From positions 6,552 to 12,306 of the forward strand of contig QHWK01000189.1 of NCBI GenBank assembly GCA_003223775.1: DNA of 5,755 nt, in the 5' to 3' direction. Position numbers and translations under genes: made by a program. Under the pieces are notes generated by a model that worked only from the letters and a program-made list of their open reading frames with translations, was not told the DNA's origin and made no database searches. This document shows positions 1 to 5,093 of this stretch, piece after piece. Source of the DNA: Acidobacteriota bacterium (lineage in GTDB: Bacteria > Acidobacteriota > Vicinamibacteria > Vicinamibacterales > CAVVIG01). Within the stretch, counting starts at the first letter, position 1; each line of letters starts with the position of its first letter.

Positions 1-92
1 GCCACGGCGGCACGATATCCGTATCGAGCGAGCCTGGCAGAACGGTGTTCGAGATCGTGTTTGCGAGTGGCGAGGAGCGACCGACGTCCTAG
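1..92 (+). CDS. Sensor histidine kinase, C-terminal end only (partial)
   Basis: Only the last 29 codons are in the window; the 5' part lies upstream. The visible residues start HGGTISVSSEPG, then RTVFEIVF, and end in a polar tail before TAG at 90-92. HGG-[TS]-I-x-V-x-S-x-PG followed by a hydrophobic F-x-I-x-[LF] strand is the closing part of the HATPase_c domain of two-component kinases, just after the G2 box. The protein would bind ATP, autophosphorylate on histidine and pass the phosphate to a response regulator; its input signal cannot be judged from this fragment. It converges with the small minus-strand gene and overlaps it by 4 bases. The family call rests on one motif, so another GHKL ATPase cannot be excluded, but a histidine kinase is by far the most common carrier of this ending. 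Confidence 0.72.
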   Translation, partial: HGGTISVSSEPGRTVFEIVFASGEERPTS

Positions 93-253
93 GCGGCCGA
101 CTTGCCCTCCTGTCCTGAGGCGCCGGCGCCGCGCACTTCTTCCTTGATCCTGTCCCGCAGCCAGTTCACCGGCTGCGGCTGCCGCGACACGAACGCCTGC
201 CATTCGGCTTCGGACAACGTGATGGAGATGACACGATCGCGTTCGTTGCTCAT
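89..253 (-). CDS. Small hypothetical protein, 54 aa
   Basis: I do not recognise a named family. The product starts MSNERDRVISITLSEAEWQAF, is soluble and highly charged, has a probable amphipathic helix around residues 29-40 (VNWLRDRIKEEV) and a flexible Gly/Ser/Lys tail. The pattern 'short beta strand, then SEAEW.AF, then PVNWLRDRI' looks like a real folded micro-protein, not random translation. An in-frame upstream ATG at 328 would give 79 aa and overlaps the LysR stop as ATGA. That extra stretch (254-325) is markedly AT-rich for this window and looks like a leader or promoter, so the start at 253 is preferred. A weak TATGCT -10 element lies 9 bases upstream of this ATG. If the upstream start were used, the protein would gain a hydrophobic N-terminus and be translationally coupled to the LysR gene. 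Confidence 0.6.
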   Translation of the reverse strand: MSNERDRVISITLSEAEWQAFVSRQPQPVNWLRDRIKEEVRGAGASGQEGKSAA

Positions 254-262
254 GATGGCAAT

Positions 263-291
263 AGCATACGTACCGCCGAGGCCCGCAAAAA
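263..291 (-). promoter_or_regulatory. Possible weak promoter for the 54-aa gene
   Basis: On the minus strand TATGCT (268-263) resembles a -10 box and sits 9 bases before the ATG at 253. At a 17-base spacing upstream lies TTTTTG (291-286), a poor -35 match. The segment is AT-rich compared with the surrounding coding DNA. If used, the transcript would start about 2-3 bases before the start codon. Neither box is a strong match. Confidence 0.3.
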
Positions 292-324
292 ATAGAATGA
301 TCTGATAGAACCCATCTGATTCGA

Positions 325-1251
325 TCATGCATGCCGCCGGCGGCCCGGCGGGAGCGTCAGGCGCAGCTTGTCCTTCACCGCCTGGAAGGCCGTCAGCAGC
401 TCTTCGATCATCCGCGGCACGCGGTTCGCGCGGGCGTAGACCCAGCCGGTTTCGCGGACGAGCTCGTGGCCTTCGATCCGCGAGCAGAACAGCTGACCTG
501 CCTTCACCTCGCGCGCGATGGCCTGATACGGCACGATGCCGATGCCGAGGCCCGTCTTCACCATCGCTTTGATGATCTCGACGTTCTCCGTGTCCATCAC
601 CACCGTCGGCTCGATGCTCTCGCTCGCGAAGAAGTTGTCGATCACGCGCCGCGTCGCCGATCCCATCTCGAAGAGCACGAACGGCACCGCGGCCAGGTCG
701 CGCGGCGCCACCGTGCGCCGCCGCGCGAGCGGATGCGTCGGCATCGTCACGAGCAGCAGCTCCTCGCGCAGGACCGGCACGGTCACCATGTCGGCGTCGT
801 CGATGGGCAGCGTGAGGAGCCCGGCGTCCACCCGCCCGGCGCGGATCTCCTGGACCGAATGGCCCGCCATCGCGACCGTGAGGCGGACGTCGAGCTGCGG
901 ATGCACGCGGCGCAGATGCTTCAGGAGCGGCGGGAAGACGTAGAGGCAGACCGTCATGCCGCCGGAGAGCCGCAGCGTGCCGCGCAGCTCACGCGTCCGA
1001 TCCGTGATCGCACCGACCGTCTCGCGGACGTCGAGGAACACGCGCTTGCCGAGCTGCACGAGGCTCTCGGCCGCCGGCGTCATCCGCACCTGGCGCCCGA
1101 CGCGCAGGAACAGCGGCTCGCCGAGCTCCTCCTCGAGCAGCAGAATCTGCCGGCTGATCGCCGACTGCGACACGTGCAGCTTCCGTCCGCACGCGGTGAA
1201 CGATCCGGTCTCGGCGATCGCTTGAAGGATTTCGAGCTGGCGCAGATCCAT
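325..1251 (-). CDS. LysR-type transcriptional regulator
   Basis: A 308-residue protein, the usual size for the family. Residues 1-60 form the N-terminal winged helix-turn-helix: it opens MDLRQLEILQAIAETGSF, the recognition region is KLHVSQSAISRQI (24-36), and the wing reads EELGEPLFLRVGR followed by MTPA. A linker helix runs to about residue 88. The periplasmic-binding-protein-like effector domain starts at LRGTLRLSGG (89-98) and continues to about 295, with VDAGLLTLP (141-149) and TGLGIGIVP (233-241) matching conserved effector-domain positions. LysR regulators bind near target promoters as tetramers and respond to a small co-inducer. The start at 1251 gives the canonical MDLRQL opening. A start at 1263 adds MTPV, and one at 1350 would be encoded by the repeat array, so neither is preferred. 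No Shine-Dalgarno sequence is visible. It lies downstream of the permease and MFS remnant on the same strand, so it may control that locus; this is inference. Confidence 0.93.
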   Translation of the reverse strand: MDLRQLEILQAIAETGSFTACGRKLHVSQSAISRQILLLEEELGEPLFLRVGRQVRMTPAAESLVQLGKRVFLDVRETVGAITDRTRELRGTLRLSGGMTVCLYVFPPLLKHLRRVHPQLDVRLTVAMAGHSVQEIRAGRVDAGLLTLPIDDADMVTVPVLREELLLVTMPTHPLARRRTVAPRDLAAVPFVLFEMGSATRRVIDNFFASESIEPTVVMDTENVEIIKAMVKTGLGIGIVPYQAIAREVKAGQLFCSRIEGHELVRETGWVYARANRVPRMIEELLTAFQAVKDKLRLTLPPGRRRHA

Positions 1252-1258
1252 GACGGGC

Positions 1259-1367
1259 GTCATGGCTGATGGCTGATGGCTGATGGCTATGGAGGATGGT
1301 GGATGGAGGACGGATGACCCATCGGCCCTCTGCCATTTGCCATCAGCCATCAGCCATCAGCCATGAC
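1259..1367. repeat. 29-bp perfect inverted repeat built from ATGGCTG heptamers
   Basis: The left arm (1259-1287) contains 3.7 tandem copies of ATGGCTG. The right arm (1339-1367) is its exact reverse complement. The arms flank a 51-base centre containing scattered GATGG/GGATGG motifs and a partial extra copy (TGCCATTTGCCAT, 1331-1343). The structure fills the gap between the MFS remnant's end and the LysR start, so a transcript from the upstream genes could fold it into a long hairpin. It lacks a T-tract, so it is not a typical intrinsic terminator. The array runs up to a few bases from the regulator's start codon and supplies the last codons of the transporter frames, which suggests expansion into gene edges. 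Confidence 0.9.
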
Positions 1368-2446
1368 CACCCTTTCTGAAGGAGACGCCCTTCGCCTCTG
1401 GGCCCGTCGCGGTGACGATGAACGCGAGGACGAATCACGCCGAGCTGGTACGCGAAGCCGGGGAAGAACCCGCGCAGGTGGTTCGGCGAGAGCTCGTTGA
1501 TGTGCGCCGGAATCACGCCCCACGCGCCCTGCACGAAGAACTGCATCAGGAAGACGCCGATCAGAATCCGCCACGGGCTGTGGCCCGCGATCCAGAACGG
1601 CACGACGACGAGGCCGCAGATCATCGCCGTCAGCATGGCGCGGCGGCGGCCCGACACGTCGGAGTAGTAGCCGAACGCGAGGCCGCCGAGGATCGCGCCG
1701 ATTCCCGAGAGCATCGTCAGGTCCGCGATGCGCGCTTTGTTGTAGCCGAGCGTGCCGAGCAGCGTCGGATACATGTCCTGCGTGCCGTGCGACATGAAGT
1801 TCATCATCGTCATCAGCACGACGAGGTACGCGAAGCGGCGCCAGTAGAGCGGCAGCGACTTGCGATACGTCGTCCAGTCGGTGCGGTGCTCGTGCCACGC
1901 GTCCGACTCCTTCACTCTCGCGCGGATGAAGAGCGACAGGAGCGCGGGCGCGCCGCCGAGGAAGAACATCAGGCGCCAGCCGTTGCCCGGGTAGAGCGAG
2001 TTGAAGTACGGGTACACGAGCCGGAACGCGACGGCCGACAGCAGGTTGCCGAGCGCGTAGCCTTCCTGCAGCAGGCCCGAGAGCAGCCCGCGCAGCCGCG
2101 GCGACGCGGACTCGAGCGCGAGCGACGCGCCGACGCCCCACTCGCCGCCCATCCCGATGCCGAACAGGGCGCGCAGCACGAGGAAGCTCCGGTAGCCGGG
2201 GGCGAGGCCGGAGAGCACCTCGACGACCGAGTAGAAGACGAGGTCGATCATGAGCGGGAGGCGGCGCCCGTAGCGGTCGGCGAGGAGGCCGAAGAGGAGG
2301 GCGCCGACCGGGCGGAAGGCGAGCGTCAGGGTGATCGAGAGCGCGATGGCGGCGTCCGAGGTGTGGAACTCCTGCGCGATCGCGGTGAGGGCGAAGACGA
2401 CGAGGAAGAAGTCGAACGCGTCGAGCGTCCAGCCGAGGAAGGTACC
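1357..2446 (-). pseudogene. MFS transporter of the sialate/lactate (SHS) type, damaged at both ends
   Basis: The core is clearly a major facilitator of the NanT/JEN-like sialate:H+ symporter group, which imports carboxylates or sugar acids through the inner membrane. The frame begins GTFLGWTLDAFDFFLVVFAL (helix 1). Then come the loop 2-3 motif ADRYGRR, the family signature GIGMGGEWGVGASLALE, SGLLQEGYALGN, and the second-half motif SDVSGRRR. Two lesions are visible. First, no ATG, GTG or TTG opens the frame upstream of helix 1; the nearest ATG (2251) would skip the first two helices. Second, after GFFPGFAYQLG (about 1439) the frame goes into non-membrane sequence, while the normal-looking tail FVLAFIVTATGPEAKG lies in another frame (1434 downward, stop at 1357). 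The roughly 40 residues expected between them are absent. From 2251 the frame would end at 1343 inside the repeat. Either a true pseudogene or an assembly artefact; a working transporter is unlikely. Confidence 0.8.
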
Positions 2447-2453
2447 GCGGCGA

Positions 2454-3935
2454 TCAGGAATCGCCGACGCGCGACACGGCCAGCTCGCCGACGGACCCGA
2501 GCCGCGCGAACGCGAAGTGCGCGGCGCCGGCGACGAAGAAGCCGACGAACCAGGCGTAGTCGTACAGCGGCTTCAGCGCAGGGACGACGAGCCCGCCCCA
2601 CGCGAGCGCGCAGCCGAGCGCCGTCGCGGCGATCGCGCGCGCGTTCCATCCGCGGTACGCGCCGTCGGCGAGATACAGATCCTCGAGCCGCAGCTCGCGG
2701 CGGCGCACGAGCCAGTAGTCGGCGACCAGCACGCCCGCGATCGATCCGAGGCCGCCCGAGTAGCCGAGCAGCCACGTATAGATGTAGCCGGACGGATCGG
2801 CGAGCAGCTTCCACGGCTGGATCGCGATGCCGAGCAGGCCCGTGATGAGCCCGCCGGTCTTGAAGCTGATCGCGCGCGGGAAGGCGTTCGCGAAATCGTT
2901 CGCCGGCGACACGACATTGGCCGCGATGTTGACCGCGACCGTCGCGACGACGACGGTGAACATCGCGATCGCGACGACGAGCGGCGAGGTGAAGCGGCCG
3001 ACGAGCTGCACGGGATCCCAGATCGCCTGGCCGTAGATGATCGCGGTCGCGCTCGTGATCATCACGCCCATCGCCGCGAACACCGACATCGTCGTCGGCA
3101 GCGCGACGACCTGGCCGACGATCTGCTCGCGCTGGCTGCGGCCGAAGCGCGTGAAGTCGGGCATGTTGAGCGAGAGCGTCGCCCAGAAGCCGATCATCGC
3201 GGTCAGCGAGGGCACGAACACCGGCCAGAATTCGGCGAACGAGTGGAACTTGCCGGGCTGCGACAGCAGCGGGCCGAGGCCGTTCGCGCGCGTGATCGCC
3301 CACCACAGGAGAACCGCCGTCATCACGAGGACGAACGGCGCCGCCCAGTTCTCCACCGCGCGCAGCAGATCCATGCCGCGATAGATGATGTAGACGTTGA
3401 TTCCCCAGAACAGCAGGAACGAGACCCACTCGGTGGTGGTGTGTCCGCCGAAGCCGGCGCCGAGGAGCGTCGGCCACCCCGGGACGATCGTCCTGAAGAA
3501 GGTGTGCAGCGCCTCGCCGCCGATCCACGCCTGGATCCCGAACCACCCGCACGCGACGAGCGCGCGCATCAGCGCCGGCACGTTCGATCCGAGCGTGCCG
3601 TACGCGGCGCGCGCGAAGACCGGAAACGGAATGCCGTACTTCGTGCCCGGATGCGAGTTGAGCAGGATCGGCACGAGCACGATGGTGTTGCCGAGCAGAA
3701 TCGTGACGAGCGCCTGCGCCCAGCTCATGCCCGACGCGAGCAGGCCCGACGCCAGCATGTAGGTCGGGATGCAGTGCGCCATGCTGACCCACAGCGCGGC
3801 GTAGTTGTAGGTCGACCAGGTCCGCGCGGCCAGCGGCACCGGCGCGAGATCGCGGTTGTAGAGCGGGCTCGCCTCGACGCGGCGCGTGTCCACGAGCTCC
3901 ACCCGGCCGTCGGCGAGGCGCCGTTCGTTGCGCAC
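2454..3935 (-). CDS. NCS1-family nucleobase/hydantoin/allantoin:cation symporter
   Basis: A 493-residue, 12-helix inner-membrane permease that should import a small nitrogenous ring compound with Na+ or H+. It is strikingly similar to the hydantoin transporter Mhp1 and to PucI-type permeases. Visible motifs are LYNRDLAPVP (25-34), RTWSTYNYAALWVSMA (38-53), NSHPGTKYGIPFPV (93-106), ACGWFGIQAWIGG (128-140), GFWATLSLNMPDFTRFG (249-265) and NIAANVVSPANDFANAFP (336-353). W131, Q135, W251 and N340 fall at positions matching the substrate-contacting Trp117, Gln121, Trp220 and Asn318 of Mhp1, by eye. The start is GTG with no Shine-Dalgarno, but a TATACT box ends 5 bases upstream, pointing to a leaderless message. 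It is divergent from the VWFA gene, and the MFS remnant begins almost at its stop. The exact substrate is unknown; hydantoin, allantoin or a pyrimidine are candidates. Confidence 0.93.
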   Translation of the reverse strand: MRNERRLADGRVELVDTRRVEASPLYNRDLAPVPLAARTWSTYNYAALWVSMAHCIPTYMLASGLLASGMSWAQALVTILLGNTIVLVPILLNSHPGTKYGIPFPVFARAAYGTLGSNVPALMRALVACGWFGIQAWIGGEALHTFFRTIVPGWPTLLGAGFGGHTTTEWVSFLLFWGINVYIIYRGMDLLRAVENWAAPFVLVMTAVLLWWAITRANGLGPLLSQPGKFHSFAEFWPVFVPSLTAMIGFWATLSLNMPDFTRFGRSQREQIVGQVVALPTTMSVFAAMGVMITSATAIIYGQAIWDPVQLVGRFTSPLVVAIAMFTVVVATVAVNIAANVVSPANDFANAFPRAISFKTGGLITGLLGIAIQPWKLLADPSGYIYTWLLGYSGGLGSIAGVLVADYWLVRRRELRLEDLYLADGAYRGWNARAIAATALGCALAWGGLVVPALKPLYDYAWFVGFFVAGAAHFAFARLGSVGELAVSRVGDS

Positions 3936-3940
3936 GCCGC

Positions 3941-3969
3941 AGTATAACGCGCGCCTTCCGCCGCAGCTT
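3941..3969 (-). promoter_or_regulatory. Promoter of the NCS1 permease, probably leaderless
   Basis: On the minus strand TATACT (3946-3941) is a good -10 box, only one base from TATAAT. It ends 5 bases before the GTG at 3935-3933, so transcription would start at or within a base or so of the start codon. The -35 position 17 bases upstream (AAGCTG, 3969-3964) is poor. The placement rules out a normal ribosome binding site. Confidence 0.6.
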
Positions 3970-3973
3970 CGCG

Positions 3974-4003
3974 TTGACGCGGTACGCGGCGCGGCCGTAG
4001 AGT
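3974..4003 (+). promoter_or_regulatory. Promoter of the VWFA-type gene, probably leaderless
   Basis: TTGACG (3974-3979), one base from the -35 consensus, is followed after 18 bases by TAGAGT (3998-4003). The ATG at 4011 comes 7 bases later, so the predicted transcription start falls on or next to the A of ATG. It shares the 75-bp divergent gap with the permease promoter. The two cores are interleaved back to back, so one regulator binding here could affect both genes. Confidence 0.6.
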
Positions 4004-4010
4004 CCCGCGC

Positions 4011-4880
4011 ATGACCTGGAGCTCACCGCGCACGCGCGCGCTCGTCGTTCTGCTCGCAGGCGCGTCGATGGCCGCCGCGAAGATGCAGCCGCGCCACGTC
4101 TTCGTCCACGTCGTCGATCAGCGCGGCGATCCGGTGACGGATCTCACCGCAAGCGATTTTCAGCTGACCGAAGGCGGCGTCGCGCGCGTCGTCACGCACG
4201 CCGCGCCGGCCACCGATCCGATGCGCATTGCGCTCTTCCTCGACACGAGCGACGCGGCGTCGCCGGCGCTCACGCACATGCGCGCGGCGGCCGTCGGGTT
4301 TCTCGACGCGCTGCCGCCTGAGGACGAAGTGCTGATCGTCACGACCGGACGGCAGGCGCGCGTGCGCATCCAGCCGACCACGGATCGCAGGAAGCTGAAG
4401 GAGACGGCGGGAGGCCTGTTCACCGACGGCGCCGGCACCGTGTTGATGGACGGCCTGCTCGAGGTCGACGAGCGCTTCTTCAAGAAGGCGGACGACCGGT
4501 GGCCGGTCTTCGTCATCTTCACGAGCGACGGCACCGAGAGCAGCGCGGCCGCGCACGAGAACGCCTTCAACAAGTGGGCGGTCGGCCTCGGCGCGCGCGG
4601 CGCGACCGTGCACGCGTTCGTGCTCGAGGGCAACAAGGGAGGCGGGACGCCAGACGTCGTCGCGACAACGCTCACGCGGAACACCGGCGGGCGCTACGAC
4701 ATGATGAACACCACCAACGCGCTGCCGGACAAGATGAAGGCGCTCGCCGGGCGGCTTGCGCTCGATCGGGTCTGGCAGGCCGGGCGGGTCTGGCAGGCCG
4801 GGTGGGTCGCGAAGGACACAGAGGCGATTAGAGGGCTAACACCTCGTGCGCGGCGAGGTGAGCCGAGGATGCCGCCGTGA
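4011..4880 (+). CDS. Secreted VWFA-related (Acidobacterial type) domain protein with altered C-terminus
   Basis: A 289-residue protein. Residues 1-23 form a Sec signal peptide: R7/R9, the hydrophobic stretch ALVVLLAGASMAA, and a cleavage site near AAA-K. Next comes HVFVHVVDQRGDPVTDL..SDFQLTEGG (29-56), the opening of the 'VWFA-related Acidobacterial domain' family. The von Willebrand A fold follows, with strand MRIALFLDTSD (71-81), LFTDGAGTVLMDGL (136-149) and WPVFVIFTSDGTESS (164-178). The MIDAS motif is degenerate: D78-T-S80-D81-A in place of DxSxS. These proteins are exported and presumably bind other proteins; their role is unknown. Homologues as I recall them continue past GRLALD with a further 30 or so residues including a Tyr-rich YQVEY-like strand. 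Here the frame instead enters an 18-bp repeat coding RVWQAG twice, followed by a basic low-complexity tail. The true C-terminal strand therefore appears lost. It has its own promoter and is divergent from the permease. Confidence 0.88.
   Translation: MTWSSPRTRALVVLLAGASMAAAKMQPRHVFVHVVDQRGDPVTDLTASDFQLTEGGVARVVTHAAPATDPMRIALFLDTSDAASPALTHMRAAAVGFLDALPPEDEVLIVTTGRQARVRIQPTTDRRKLKETAGGLFTDGAGTVLMDGLLEVDERFFKKADDRWPVFVIFTSDGTESSAAAHENAFNKWAVGLGARGATVHAFVLEGNKGGGTPDVVATTLTRNTGGRYDMMNTTNALPDKMKALAGRLALDRVWQAGRVWQAGWVAKDTEAIRGLTPRARRGEPRMPP
4767..4802 (+). repeat. Two direct 18-bp copies (RVWQAG coding) at the end of the VWFA gene
   Basis: Two identical 18-base units (4767-4784 and 4785-4802) each encode RVWQAG in frame, followed by a partial third start (TGGGTC). 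The unit is G/C-rich and unlike the preceding domain sequence. It marks the point where the conserved VWFA sequence ends and a repeat-derived tail begins. Confidence 0.85.
4840..4860 (+). other. 7-bp stem hairpin inside the repeat-derived tail
   Basis: CACCTCG (4840-4846) and CGAGGTG (4854-4860) pair perfectly around a 7-base loop. The hairpin lies near the end of the VWFA reading frame with no T-tract after it, so a terminator role is not supported. It could be part of the inserted repeat element. Confidence 0.45.
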
Positions 4881-4966
4881 ACCAGCCCGCCGATGCACGA
4901 GCGGCGCTGCGCGCGGTGCGGCCCGGTGACCAAGTCCACTATCCTGCGGCGACGCCGGGTCCATGC

Positions 4967-5026
4967 GATCCTGGATCTGATCCTGGATCCGATCCTGGAT
5001 CTGATCCTGGATCTGATCCTGGATTT
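4967..5026. repeat. Tandem repeat, five copies of a 12-bp palindromic unit
   Basis: Five head-to-tail units of GATCCTGGATCT (4967, 4979, 4991, 5003, 5015). The second ends in C and the last reads GATCCTGGATTT; the others are identical. The first 11 bases of the unit are a perfect palindrome around a central T (GATCC-T-GGATC), so both strands carry nearly the same array. The array lies in the 213-bp gap (4881-5093) between the VWFA gene and the aldolase-like gene, about 55 bases upstream of the latter's -10 box. Nothing else in that gap looks coding; the only ATG before the array (4963) reads into a stop after five codons. Confidence 0.92.
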
Positions 5027-5080
5027 CGAAGAGCGGCCGCCTTTGCCGCCCGCCTCGACCCGCTGCTCCTCGGAGACCGT

Positions 5081-5086
5081 TATACT
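5081..5086 (+). promoter_or_regulatory. -10 box of the DUF6986-like gene, probably leaderless
   Basis: TATACT is separated by 7 bases (CCGCCGC) from the ATG at 5094, placing the transcription start at the start codon. No convincing -35 hexamer is seen 16-18 bases upstream. The hexamer and spacing match those at the permease promoter. Confidence 0.55.
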
Positions 5087-5093
5087 CCGCCGC

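Noticed and set aside
331..1269. Long plus-strand open frame opposite the LysR gene
   Set aside because: It is the antisense shadow of a clear LysR gene in GC-rich DNA; its translation is Arg/His/Glu-rich with no recognisable domain.
1251..1350. Longer LysR start at 1350 (or 1263)
   Set aside because: The extra N-terminus from 1350 is encoded by the heptamer repeat array and precedes the canonical MDLRQL opening; the 1263 start adds only four residues at the edge of the repeat.
1259..1367. Intrinsic transcription terminator
   Set aside because: The arms can form a hairpin, but the loop is 51 bases and no T-tract follows on either strand.
1259..1367. Insertion sequence or transposon ends
   Set aside because: The inverted repeat encloses only 51 bases with no transposase, and no target-site duplication is apparent.
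1412..2845. 477-codon plus-strand open frame
   Set aside because: It spans the reverse strand of two transporter genes with extreme Arg/Glu content and no domain; a codon-bias artefact.
2331..3947. 538-codon plus-strand open frame opposite the NCS1 permease
   Set aside because: Its composition is repetitive Arg/Asp/Glu/His and no motif is visible, while the minus-strand frame is an unmistakable NCS1 permease.
2326..4026. 566-codon minus-strand open frame overlapping the permease in another frame
   Set aside because: Arg/Ala-rich shadow of the permease gene with no membrane helices; it only contributes FLIAA next to the MFS start, which is discussed as a possible frameshift.
4967..5026. CRISPR array
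   Set aside because: The 12-bp units are directly adjacent with no spacers, and no cas genes are present.
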